Source: Sediminibacterium sp.
GTDB lineage: Bacteria > Bacteroidota > Bacteroidia > Chitinophagales > Chitinophagaceae
Assembly: GCA_021300455.1 (NCBI GenBank)
Contig: JAJTDP010000001.1
Location: 1 to 56,917, forward strand
Length of the DNA: 56,917 nt
Direction: 5' to 3'
Under the pieces are notes generated by a model, which did no database searches, had not been told where the DNA came from, and saw only the letters and a program-made list of their open reading frames with translations. Each line of letters starts with the position of its first letter. Positions within the stretch are counted from its first letter, which is position 1. The position numbers were made by a program, and so were the translations under genes. Positions 1 through 7,544 of the stretch are shown here, one piece after another.

Positions 1-126
1 TATCAAATATGCAAGATTAAATATATTTTTATATACTTATATAAAATGTTGAGCCGAGAAACAACTTTAAAAAACGGGGCGTATTCTGAAAAGCCATACG
101 AGTAGGAAAATTAAAATCTTAATATC

Positions 127-354
127 ATGGAAATTAAAGTTGTTCCCTTCGTTCCTCAAGTTACTGATATAAACCCAGCTGCATCAGCTGCAACTGAACT
201 TCAATCATTAATAAATAATACTCAGTCTCAAGGTTGGGAGTTTGTAAACCTAAGTTCAATGCAAACTGCAGTTAAGCCAACTGGATGTAATAAATCACAG
301 AATAATGGTCAAGCTTCAATTGTAAATATTCAATTATTGATATTTAAAAAATAG
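127..354 (+). CDS. Small hypothetical protein, weakly DUF4177-like
   Basis: The product is 75 residues with no signal peptide or membrane segment. The stretch ELQSLINNTQSQGWEFVNL (about residues 25-43) has the look of DUF4177-type small proteins, where a helix is followed by a G-W-E-hydrophobic strand. It is followed by a polar region with one Cys and a C-terminal strand (IVNIQLLIFKK). The ATG at 127 is the only good start. Its stop codon abuts the next ORF directly, so the two are probably co-transcribed. I cannot assign a function, and the DUF4177 resemblance is only a by-eye impression. Confidence 0.55.
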   Translation: MEIKVVPFVPQVTDINPAASAATELQSLINNTQSQGWEFVNLSSMQTAVKPTGCNKSQNNGQASIVNIQLLIFKK

Positions 355-660
355 ATGCTAGCGAAGATTGGGAAATACATTATTGAATACTACTGGCGTA
401 AAGTACCAGAATCTGAACGTAGAGTTTGTATTCATAAAATAAGTTGCTCAAATTTAGTATATAATACCTTCAATAAACATGGATTTATTGAAGGTATTAT
501 AGTTTATATAAAAAGGCGTAAAAGCTGTAATGGATATTATCAAATTGGTATAGAAAATAATAATGTATTTATAACTACAAAAAATGGTGTAATCATTAAA
601 GAACATCTAATAAATCCAATTATAGTTAAAGAGTATAAAAATAGTTTTAATATAATATAA
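355..660 (+). CDS. Small hypothetical protein
   Basis: The ORF encodes 101 residues and starts with ATG immediately after the stop codon of the preceding ORF, which suggests translational coupling. The product is basic and rich in Ile, Asn, Tyr and Lys, with two predicted beta-rich stretches and no signal peptide. I do not recognise the family. The DNA carries an 18-bp perfect inverted repeat inside the frame (460-477 with 484-501), which is unusual for a protein-coding gene and makes the coding call less certain. Confidence 0.45.
   Translation: MLAKIGKYIIEYYWRKVPESERRVCIHKISCSNLVYNTFNKHGFIEGIIVYIKRRKSCNGYYQIGIENNNVFITTKNGVIIKEHLINPIIVKEYKNSFNII
460..501. repeat. Perfect 18-bp hairpin inside a small ORF
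   Basis: Arms 460-477 and 484-501 are exact reverse complements with the 6-nt loop catgga. The arms contain a G/C-bearing core (taccttcaat), so this is not just an A/T run. No U-tract follows it, so it is not a normal terminator. It lies within codons about 36-49 of the 355-660 ORF. Confidence 0.7.
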
Positions 661-898
661 TAATCTTGCATATGCTGACTTTGCAAATTATAATACATTT
701 TCAACCATACAAAGTAGTTTTAATACAATAGAATCATCTATTTATAGTACATATAGTTTTTTCTTACATAAAGACACAAAATAACAGTAATAGGCATAAA
801 TATTGTTTCTGTAAAACAACTTTCCAATTAAATTTCGGGTTAATCTAAAGTGATAAAAAATTTGATTGAAGATAATCTAAAGTTATTCGAATTGCACC
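661..898. other. Intergenic stretch, no supported gene
   Basis: This gap lies between convergent small ORFs. It starts with the right arm of the 13-bp inverted repeat. A start-less open frame runs through about 656-784 and ends in TAA, but it has only random-looking Ser/Thr/Tyr/Phe-rich content and no start codon. I see no terminator hairpin or RNA gene. Confidence 0.5.
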
Positions 899-1195
899 CT
901 AATTAATTCTATTTTCTAAATCAATTGGTTGTTTACTTGAATCTAAAAGTTTCATTGTAAAAAGTGTTGCATGAATTTCAAAAGGTTTATCCCTTACCCA
1001 GATTTGTTGCTTACTATAATTTGTTTCATCAAATTTTGTGGTGCCACCAATTGGACATTCCCCACCTGATATTACTTGCATCAAGTAAAATGTAGGATTA
1101 TTCGTTCCTCCTTTTAGTATAACCACATATTGCTCACCATTGCCTTTATTGTAAACTGCAGAAGGCACTTTAATACCTACCATTGGTTTTATCAT
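899..1195 (-). CDS. Hypothetical protein
   Basis: The product is 98 residues, with no signal peptide and no transmembrane segment. It looks like a small beta-rich domain (VGIKVPSAVYN, QYVVILKGG, TFYLMQVISGG), followed by a polar middle containing a lone Cys. I do not recognise the family. It lies 28 bp downstream of the ion-channel gene on the same strand, so it may be the last gene of the TMEM43-channel operon. Whether it contributes to the channel is unknown. Confidence 0.55.
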   Translation of the reverse strand: MIKPMVGIKVPSAVYNKGNGEQYVVILKGGTNNPTFYLMQVISGGECPIGGTTKFDETNYSKQQIWVRDKPFEIHATLFTMKLLDSSKQPIDLENRIN

Positions 1196-1223
1196 AGAAT
1201 TTTAGATTGTCTTAGAAAAACTA

Positions 1224-3101
1224 TTAGTTCTCGCTCAATACAATTAAAAAATCATCTTCATCAAATTCAATCTCATTTGACTTTGTGGGATTGATAAATA
1301 TTCCGAAGTTCTGTTCTGCATTATTTAATAAGCTACTTTTTCTATAGCCAATTGCAGTTTCGTTTCTTTTGGAAGCAATCTCAATAAGGGAGTAAAAATC
1401 TAGGGGTTCACTTGTAGTAATGTAATTATTTATTGGTTTTAAGTATATTTCAGAGCCTTCAGCAGCAAATAAAATATCAAAAACATTTTTTAGGTTTTTA
1501 TTTTCTGCTACTTGAGCTATTATTAAACTAGAAATATTATCACCAATGATAAAGTCATCTGCTTTAGTAACTCTTGCTATTTCTAAATTTCTAATATCTC
1601 TCATTTCTGTTACGATACTTAAATTTATATCAAATTTTTCTGCAATTTTTCGTAGATGTAATAAGCAAATTAGAATTTGTGCATCGCTTTCTTGCTCTGG
1701 TATGGAATAATCATTTAATAATATTATATTATCAAATTTTTCAGGATGTAAATTTTCAATAACCTTTCTTTCAGTTATTTTGCCTACTACATAGTCAATT
1801 TTTTGATTTGTTAATTCAATTTTATCAATTTCATTGTTATTTAAAATCAAAATAGAAGAGCCTGCACCTACATAATTATCTAGTTCTGAAACAAGGGTGG
1901 TTGCACCTTTATTCCATCCAATAATGAGGGTGTTTTCTGCAATTATATTCTTAGCAGATGCATTTTTAAAAAGATTTGTTTTTATAGTAAGCTCTTTTTT
2001 GCCATTAGGTATAATGGTATCATCGTCTTCAGATATGGCTATAACTTGGTCTCCTTCATTTAGTATGGTATCCATCATTGGATTAATCAATATTGCTTGC
2101 TCTTTTGTACAAATTCCTATTACTGTAGAGGTATCAAATGTATTTAATGCTTCTTTATAGGTTTTACCATAAAGCGACTGTTCATCTGCAAAGTATATTT
2201 CATCGCCTTCAAAAGTAAGTAAGCTTGTATAAATAACGCTTAATCCCGATTGTCTGCAAGTTTGGGCAGTAATTCTTGAAATCAAATCACTTGAATTTAG
2301 AAAAACTGCTTCACCATTACCTGCTAATTCTGCAGCTTCTAAATTTGCCTCATCCTTAATTTCAGCTATAATATTATAAGGCTCCGTTTTTCTGTTTTTA
2401 CCATTGGTTAATGAAAGAACGGTCTTAATTACAAATATATCCGATGCCTCTACATCTTGACTCAACACAATTATAGAACGAGCCTGATTAGGGTTAACAA
2501 TATAAATATCGGATGATATTAGTGGGCTACCATTTCTGATAACAATTTTTGTATTTTTATAGTTATCTATTTTCTGGCTTAGTAGATCTTCCATCTCCAC
2601 TTTATCTAGTTCAGCAAGAATAACTATAGATGCGTTTTTCCTATTTGAATTTGACTCTATAATTTCCTCAATTATAGAATATATTTTTTCTGACCAACCT
2701 AATATTAAAGTATGGTCATTTTCTAACACAATTGATTTACCCTTTTTGAGTTCATTGAGTTTTTCATCTATGCCTGATGAAATGGCACCAATTAATATTG
2801 AAATAATAAATATGCCCAACAAGGTAGCTGGGAAAAGTATAATTCTAAAAGGCCAGCCAGCTGCGCCTGCCATTACACCAGCATCTATAGTGGCCATAAA
2901 GCTTTGCCACATTCCTTCCGAAAAGCCAAGTGGTTCCGTTTCTGGGCTGCCAGAAATTTTAAAAGCTAGTATTAAGGCACCTAATATTAATATTGAAATA
3001 ATGGAGACTAATCCAAGCCATCTAATAATACCTAATGGGCTTGAGGATATTGTATTTTCAAAATAATATTTAAACCTTGAATTAAATGAATGTTTTTTCA
3101 C
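1224..3101 (-). CDS. CASTOR/POLLUX-type ion channel with RCK-like domains
   Basis: This 625-residue protein is a predicted inner-membrane cation channel. Near the N-terminus are a membrane segment (about residues 27-48), a pore-like re-entrant stretch around DAGVMAGAAGW, and a further helix (FPATLLGIFIISILIG). These are followed by SSGIDEKLNELKKGKS and the family signature ENDHTLILGWSEK at about 127-139. Two TrkA_N-like Rossmann regulatory regions follow, starting with ILGWSEK and with IIGWNKGATT near residue 395. The layout and length match CASTOR/POLLUX/SYM8 proteins. The start is GTG at 3101, two bases after the stop of the upstream TMEM43 gene, so the two are very likely translationally coupled. 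The conducted ion and the gating ligand cannot be read from sequence. Confidence 0.88.
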   Translation of the reverse strand: MKKHSFNSRFKYYFENTISSSPLGIIRWLGLVSIISILILGALILAFKISGSPETEPLGFSEGMWQSFMATIDAGVMAGAAGWPFRIILFPATLLGIFIISILIGAISSGIDEKLNELKKGKSIVLENDHTLILGWSEKIYSIIEEIIESNSNRKNASIVILAELDKVEMEDLLSQKIDNYKNTKIVIRNGSPLISSDIYIVNPNQARSIIVLSQDVEASDIFVIKTVLSLTNGKNRKTEPYNIIAEIKDEANLEAAELAGNGEAVFLNSSDLISRITAQTCRQSGLSVIYTSLLTFEGDEIYFADEQSLYGKTYKEALNTFDTSTVIGICTKEQAILINPMMDTILNEGDQVIAISEDDDTIIPNGKKELTIKTNLFKNASAKNIIAENTLIIGWNKGATTLVSELDNYVGAGSSILILNNNEIDKIELTNQKIDYVVGKITERKVIENLHPEKFDNIILLNDYSIPEQESDAQILICLLHLRKIAEKFDINLSIVTEMRDIRNLEIARVTKADDFIIGDNISSLIIAQVAENKNLKNVFDILFAAEGSEIYLKPINNYITTSEPLDFYSLIEIASKRNETAIGYRKSSLLNNAEQNFGIFINPTKSNEIEFDEDDFLIVLSEN

Positions 3102-3103
3102 CT

Positions 3104-4243
3104 TTATTTTTTAATGGCTTTTCTTCTATATAATAAGAAAATAAATAATAACACCACCACCGAAATTAAAATGATTGATATTATAGGTCTATAAAAGAAC
3201 CATGCAATAGCAACAGTTATAAATGAGAATATCATTCCTAAAATAGTTGATACAAGTCCTGTACCAATACTTACAATACTTCCTATGAATGGTACAAAAT
3301 CACCTATAATTACAAGTGGTTTAAATAATAACGTAAACCCTATTATACAAAATACTAAACCGAGTAAACGTAACAACCATGTAATCATTTTATTATTACT
3401 AATGGCCTCTTTAAACATTACATCTGCACTTACCTCTCCATACACAAGCTCGTTAATGGAAGTCCCGTTTTTACCCACAAAAGGAACTAATGTGTTTTGA
3501 GACTGTTTGCTTATAACACTAACCAATTGTGATGGTTTCACCACTTCAAATGAAATTTTAACATCCCCTATTTGAGGATTATTTTCCAAATTGCCGCTAC
3601 CTAAATAAATGGTATTGGATGAAATCTTATAGGAACCATTTTTTGAATTACTATCAAGTGCAAAAGTTTCAAAATTACTTATCTTATCAATTACTTCTTT
3701 TGATAATTTAAATGAATCAATAAATACATTTTCTGCTTCATATGAACTATTACTAAAGGAATAAGCAGAATTGTTGATATGCCCTTCTGGTTTCTTAAAA
3801 TTATTGGAATTTATTTTATTGCTAACCCAATTTTTGGAATAGGAGTAGGTAGTGGTTGTTTTCTCAGAGCCGCCTAATTCTTTTTCAGTTTTTTCTTCTG
3901 ATGTTTCTTCCCATTGATAAAATAAAACATTTCTTTTTAATGCAATTGCATTTGTGTAAATATTAAAGTCTGGATCATTTAAAGTATCGGTTGTATTTAC
4001 AGTACCAGTAAGATGAACTAGCTTATCCTCGTTTTCAGGAAGGGGAACATTAGTCTGTAAATGCACTACGTTTTTACTGCCATCCTTGAGGTCATTTTCA
4101 GTATGTATTGCTCTACCTTCATTCCACCATAATAAAATCAATGAACCTATTATGAGTATTAAACCAAGGAATAATCCTCTTATAGAATCCATTAGTCTAC
4201 TTCCCCAAGATTTTGTAGTTACTTCTGTAAATTGATCTGACAT
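3104..4243 (-). CDS. TMEM43 family membrane protein
   Basis: This is a membrane protein of about 379 residues. It has one N-terminal transmembrane helix (LFLGLILIIGSLILLWW) followed by the family-typical NEGRAI, then a large polar domain of about 230 residues. A C-terminal cluster of hydrophobic helices ends in a basic tail (YRRKAIKK). This is the architecture of TMEM43 (LUMA). I place the start at the ATG at 4243 (MSDQFTEVTT), which matches family N-termini; an in-frame ATG at 4267 would add eight residues. It is the first gene of an operon with the POLLUX-like channel, two bases apart. That coupling suggests it assists or scaffolds the channel, which is inference. Confidence 0.85.
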   Translation of the reverse strand: MSDQFTEVTTKSWGSRLMDSIRGLFLGLILIIGSLILLWWNEGRAIHTENDLKDGSKNVVHLQTNVPLPENEDKLVHLTGTVNTTDTLNDPDFNIYTNAIALKRNVLFYQWEETSEEKTEKELGGSEKTTTTYSYSKNWVSNKINSNNFKKPEGHINNSAYSFSNSSYEAENVFIDSFKLSKEVIDKISNFETFALDSNSKNGSYKISSNTIYLGSGNLENNPQIGDVKISFEVVKPSQLVSVISKQSQNTLVPFVGKNGTSINELVYGEVSADVMFKEAISNNKMITWLLRLLGLVFCIIGFTLLFKPLVIIGDFVPFIGSIVSIGTGLVSTILGMIFSFITVAIAWFFYRPIISIILISVVVLLFIFLLYRRKAIKK

Positions 4244-4436
4244 AAATAATTTATTTAATTTAATCAAATATTAACCTATAAATTAGATTTTTTTCTTAGA
4301 ATACTTTAACTAATTATTAATTTTTTATTAATAAAATAAGGTTTGTTTAAAATTTTATCTAAAAAATTAGTGTCTTTTTTGAACAAAAAGAATGATTTTG
4401 AATATTTATTTTAATTAGACGGCAACTAATTAATCC

Positions 4437-5246
4437 CTACTTAAATACATTAAAAAATAAGTACTCAAATTTAAATACCATGCCATTGGGTGCTGTTCTT
4501 TCCATGGTAGAATATAATTGCCTGCGGTAGCCAATATCAAACCTAGCCTGGCTTTTCACTATAAATTGTATGGAAGGCCCCATATCTAAAAACGATTTTT
4601 GATTCCCGTTCAAACGCTGACCAATGAGTTCAAACATTAGATTCACATTCGTTTGATTATAGCTTGTATATATTTTAGGTAGCATTAGCTTACCCACAGA
4701 TAAAGTATAATTCATTGCACTATTAGACTGCGTTGGGGGGAACTTATAATTGGGTTTATTATCATATGCCCTTTCATAACTAATAGTACTATTAACAGCC
4801 ACCTTATGCAATAATTTAGTAGCAATAAACCCCGCCTCGTAGCCTGTGTTATGCCCCATTGTCTCAATTTCATCCTGGTGTATGTCAGCTCTATTTTTAC
4901 TAGCACGCGCAAACAAGGCCATTCTAAAATGACTTTGTTTTGCATCCTCTGAAAAAAATCTATACTTCGCATATAAACTTCCACCTTCAGTTTCAAAACC
5001 ACCTTCTTGTCGGTTACTTATAAACCCTTGTGCATGCACCATCCATTTTTTATTAATACCCCACATAAGCTCTGGCATATTATGGTAATTTAATTTACCA
5101 TCTTGCTCCAAAAAAAATCCATTCATATTTCTAACACCCAATGACTTTGAAGGCATATTACTAGCAGGCTCTGTAAATACAAATAGCTCTTGAGAAAATG
5201 CGGTGGAATAAATAAAAAGGGAAATGAAAAGAAAAATTTTATGCAT
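4437..5246 (-). CDS. Putative outer-membrane beta-barrel protein of a metal-related operon
   Basis: The product is about 269 residues with a cleavable signal peptide (MHKIFLFISLFIYSTAFSQ). The mature part has alternating aromatic and polar strands (MWGINKKWMVHAQGF, GGSLYAKYRFF, ARFDIGYRRQLY) and ends in a strand with terminal aromatics (FKFEYLFFNVFK), as outer-membrane barrels do. The open frame extends upstream, but ATG 5246 gives the signal peptide and lies one base after the stop of the upstream HMA-domain gene. The pair is therefore almost certainly an operon, and the context suggests a copper- or metal-linked outer-membrane role. No specific family is assigned. Confidence 0.7.
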   Translation of the reverse strand: MHKIFLFISLFIYSTAFSQELFVFTEPASNMPSKSLGVRNMNGFFLEQDGKLNYHNMPELMWGINKKWMVHAQGFISNRQEGGFETEGGSLYAKYRFFSEDAKQSHFRMALFARASKNRADIHQDEIETMGHNTGYEAGFIATKLLHKVAVNSTISYERAYDNKPNYKFPPTQSNSAMNYTLSVGKLMLPKIYTSYNQTNVNLMFELIGQRLNGNQKSFLDMGPSIQFIVKSQARFDIGYRRQLYSTMERTAPNGMVFKFEYLFFNVFK

Positions 5247-5247
5247 A

Positions 5248-5760
5248 TTACAATACCTTAATGTGGTATACATTTTTATTATTGCTAGCGTATGTAGGAT
5301 ATTGCTTTGCCGTCTTTGCAATTTGTTTGTACTCTTTATCTACGATAAAACCTTTATCTAAAATTTTTACTTTTACCTCTCCGCTTAAAGTAGCGGCCTT
5401 GGTATCCATAAAAGTATACTTGTTATTATCTAAAGTAAATGAGCTGTTATTAGCTGCCTGCTGATCTTTAAAATTAAACACCACCACTAATTCTCCCACA
5501 GAAAAACCGGCATCTTCTACTTTCTTTTTAACGTCACCAATATTCACCGCACTTCCATTTTTAAAATAAAGTAAGAAGGCTGTGTTGTTTAAATCGGGTT
5601 CTACTTTTTCTATGGCTTCTATAGAAATTAACTGCTTATAAGTGGCTTTAGAACACATAGAACAAGTAAGTCCCGTAGCCGTTAATTCTGCCTTCAAAAT
5701 TTGGGCATTTACTGCTACTGAAACAAATAGTATAACTGTAAGTATGAATAATTTTTTCAT
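5248..5760 (-). CDS. Periplasmic heavy-metal-associated (HMA) domain protein
   Basis: This 170-residue protein begins with a signal peptide (MKKLFILTVILFVSVAVNAQ). An HMA-type ferredoxin-like domain follows, with the metal-binding loop GLTCSMC at about residues 30-36. The C-terminal part is a second small beta-rich region without Cys. HMA domains bind soft metals such as Cu(I) through the two cysteines, and the signal peptide places this one in the periplasm. It is the first gene of a two-gene operon with an outer-membrane-like protein and is divergent from a DUF6370 gene. The cargo metal cannot be decided from sequence. Confidence 0.82.
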   Translation of the reverse strand: MKKLFILTVILFVSVAVNAQILKAELTATGLTCSMCSKATYKQLISIEAIEKVEPDLNNTAFLLYFKNGSAVNIGDVKKKVEDAGFSVGELVVVFNFKDQQAANNSSFTLDNNKYTFMDTKAATLSGEVKVKILDKGFIVDKEYKQIAKTAKQYPTYASNNKNVYHIKVL

Positions 5761-5837
5761 TTTGTTTTGTTTATTTTTAACTTATCTATGAACACACAAA
5801 ATTAGGCATTTTTGTACTACTTATATATGATTTCTAT

Positions 5838-5870
5838 CAATTTCAGCATTTGTGAGTGCTTTCGAAATTG
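5838..5870. promoter_or_regulatory. Inverted repeat in the divergent HMA / DUF6370 intergenic region
   Basis: The 7-bp arms caatttc (5838-5844) and gaaattg (5864-5870) enclose a second 4-bp pair, agca (5845-5848) and tgct (5857-5860). It lies between two divergently transcribed Cys-motif proteins, so an operator for a shared metal-responsive regulator is possible. This is only a sequence pattern. Confidence 0.25.
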
Positions 5871-6010
5871 GAAAAATTCAATAATTACAGCCATAACGCC
5901 CTACCTAATTTAATAATGCCTATATTATTTATAAAATGAAAATGAATTTTAGCCTATTTTTAGGAATAGAAAAATCCGAAAATATTAGTTTACATTTTAA
6001 AATAAATTTT

Positions 6011-6349
6011 ATGAAAAAATTATTGTTCTTAGTTATTATGTTAGTTTCTTTTTCATTTACTTATGCTCAAGACACTAATAAGAAAAAATTAGTGTATAAC
6101 CCAAAAAGTCCAACCTATGAGGTGGAAGCTACCTGTGGCAATTGTATGTATAAAATGAAAGGTGATGGCTGCAATTTGGCTATTAAACTAAAAGACAAAA
6201 ACTACTTTGTGGATGGAACGAATATTGATGATCATGGCGATGCGCATGACACAGAAGGTTTTTGCAATGCCATTAAAAAAGCGAAAGTGCAAGGCAGTAT
6301 TGTGAATGACAGGTTCGTGGCTACTTATTTCGAATTAATTAAAAAGTAG
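6011..6349 (+). CDS. DUF6370 family secreted Cys-rich protein
   Basis: The product is 112 residues with a signal peptide (MKKLLFLVIMLVSFSFTYAQ). The mature domain has the DUF6370 pattern: CGNCMYKMKGDGCNLAIKL, then FVDGTNIDDHGDAHDTEGFCNAI. It carries a CxxC pair, two further Cys and a His/Asp cluster that could bind metal. The frame is open from 5936, but ATG 6011 gives the proper signal peptide. It is divergent from the HMA operon, and other annotated family members also sit near metal genes. A role in metal binding or redox is inferred; no function is established. Confidence 0.75.
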   Translation: MKKLLFLVIMLVSFSFTYAQDTNKKKLVYNPKSPTYEVEATCGNCMYKMKGDGCNLAIKLKDKNYFVDGTNIDDHGDAHDTEGFCNAIKKAKVQGSIVNDRFVATYFELIKK

Positions 6350-6401
6350 AACTTAAAATACATATTGCTACCTTTGCGCCTTAGCAGCAAATAGCATAAA
6401 A

Positions 6402-6830
6402 ATGATTTACAAAATACTTACAGTAATTGGACTTGCCACTTTTGAAATATATGCTGCAATTCCTGCAGGCTTTGCTTTCAAACTAAATCCAATTGCCATT
6501 TTTTCGTACAGTGTTCTAGGAGGTTTAATAGGTGTTTTTGTAGCTGCCTACTTAGGTGATATTATTAAAAAATGGATAAGTACATTCAGAAAAAATAAAG
6601 TCGAAAAAGTTGCCAAAGAGCCAGGATTTGCCTTAAAAATTTGGCAGAAATATGGTGTTGTGGGTTTAGGCTTATTGGGTACGATGACTGTTGGCGCTCC
6701 TATTAGTATTGGTATTGGCGTAGGCTTTAATGTGCCCACCAACAAAATGGTATTTTGGTGCAGCCTAGGCGTATTATTAAGATGTGCCCTATTTACAGCT
6801 ATTGGTTATTTTGGGCTTCAATTGATATAA
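6402..6830 (+). CDS. Small multipass membrane protein (small multidrug export / PF06695-like)
   Basis: The product is 142 residues and very hydrophobic. Four probable membrane segments are visible: an N-terminal helix containing FEIYAAIPAGFAF, LGGLIGVFVAAYLG, a segment around YGVVGLGLLGTMTVGAPISIGIGVGF, and a C-terminal helix. One cytoplasmic loop is rich in Lys. The E...PAG...N spacing at the start and the PISIGIG stretch resemble the putative small multidrug export family, which is related to DedA-like proteins. The transported substrate is unknown. It lies 52 bp after DUF6370 on the same strand and 17 bp before the PepSY gene. Confidence 0.55.
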   Translation: MIYKILTVIGLATFEIYAAIPAGFAFKLNPIAIFSYSVLGGLIGVFVAAYLGDIIKKWISTFRKNKVEKVAKEPGFALKIWQKYGVVGLGLLGTMTVGAPISIGIGVGFNVPTNKMVFWCSLGVLLRCALFTAIGYFGLQLI

Positions 6831-6847
6831 GTGCTTACCTTAGAGAC

Positions 6848-7399
6848 ATGCAAGTAACTATCTTACGAATTTTTCGAAAAGTACACAGAACATTGGGGGC
6901 ATTCTTATTTTTGTTCTTTTTTATTGTTGCCATAACAGGATTAACACTAGGTTGGAAAAAAAACAGTAATGGTTGGATACTTCCAGCCACAATGAAAGGA
7001 AGCTCTGCCAATTTAGATACTTGGAAAACCACCAAAGAACTTTTAAAAATTTCAGATAGTGTTTTAATTAATAAAGTAGATAAATCATTAAGCACTGAAT
7101 TAGATAGAATTGATATCAGAAAAGATAAAGGAGTCGTTAAATTTTTATACGTAGACAATTATTGGGAAATTCAATTAGATGGTCAATCGGGAACTGTTTT
7201 ACAGATTAGTCAACGCCGATCTGATTTTTTCGAGGATATACATGATGGCTCATTCCTAGATCGTTATTTCAAAACCAATGGAGAGCCAATTAAATTAGTA
7301 TACACATCCATAATGGGTATCTCATTATTCTTATTTACTGTTACAGGGTTTTGGCTATGGATGGGACCTAAATTCATTAGGAATAAAAAAAGAAAATAG
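6848..7399 (+). CDS. PepSY-associated transmembrane protein
   Basis: The product is 183 residues. The N-terminus (MQVTILRIFRKVHRTLGAFLFLFFFIVAITGLTLGW) is the characteristic PepSY_TM start: basic, with a conserved HR.LG before the first helix. A periplasmic domain with a PepSY-like beta pattern follows (DIRKDKGVVKFLYVDNYWEIQLDGQSGTVLQI), then a second helix near residues 148-170 and a basic tail. It is much shorter than siderophore-reductase relatives, which have about four helices. The start is ATG 6848; the longer open frame upstream overlaps the previous gene. Such proteins often serve iron or copper uptake, which fits the neighbours. Confidence 0.75.
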   Translation: MQVTILRIFRKVHRTLGAFLFLFFFIVAITGLTLGWKKNSNGWILPATMKGSSANLDTWKTTKELLKISDSVLINKVDKSLSTELDRIDIRKDKGVVKFLYVDNYWEIQLDGQSGTVLQISQRRSDFFEDIHDGSFLDRYFKTNGEPIKLVYTSIMGISLFLFTVTGFWLWMGPKFIRNKKRK

Positions 7400-7454
7400 C
7401 TGTAACTAATATTTCTATGATGTCTTTAATAGGCAACCTTTTACTTAAACTTAC

Positions 7455-7494
7455 AGATAATATACAGTTAACAATTAGTTAATGTATTCGTAAC
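7455..7494 (+). promoter_or_regulatory. Pho-box-like direct repeats upstream of the choice-of-anchor I gene
   Basis: Four 7-bp units occur every 11 bp: AGATAAT (7455), AGTTAAC (7466), AGTTAAT (7477) and TCGTAAC (7488), each separated by 4 bp. This is the spacing of PhoB boxes (7-bp repeats, 4-bp spacers). The central 18 bp (AGTTAACAATTAGTTAAT) differ at only four positions from the element in front of the phosphate transporter operon (20238-20255). The site ends 50 bp before the ATG at 7545. PhoB control is inferred. Confidence 0.5.
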
Positions 7495-7544
7495 ATACCG
7501 ATAATAGAGTATTAATATCTTCCATGCTTAAATAAATTTAAAAC

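Larger units (their letters stand above)
7..673. repeat. 13-bp inverted repeat flanking two small ORFs
   Basis: Positions 7-19 (atatgcaagatta) are the exact reverse complement of positions 661-673. The two arms bracket the small ORFs at 127-354 and 355-660 almost exactly, because the second ORF stops at 660. A 13-bp match in AT-rich sequence over 650 bp could be chance, so calling this the ends of a small mobile unit is inference. I see no transposase and no target-site duplication. Confidence 0.3.

Noticed and set aside
656..784. Open frame after the second small ORF
   Set aside because: It has no start codon, its composition looks random, and no family is recognisable.
1..898. Possible integron cassette array (short ORFs with flanking repeats)
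   Set aside because: I found no attC-like core sites (GTTRRRY / RYYYAAC pairs) and no integrase; only one inverted repeat is present.
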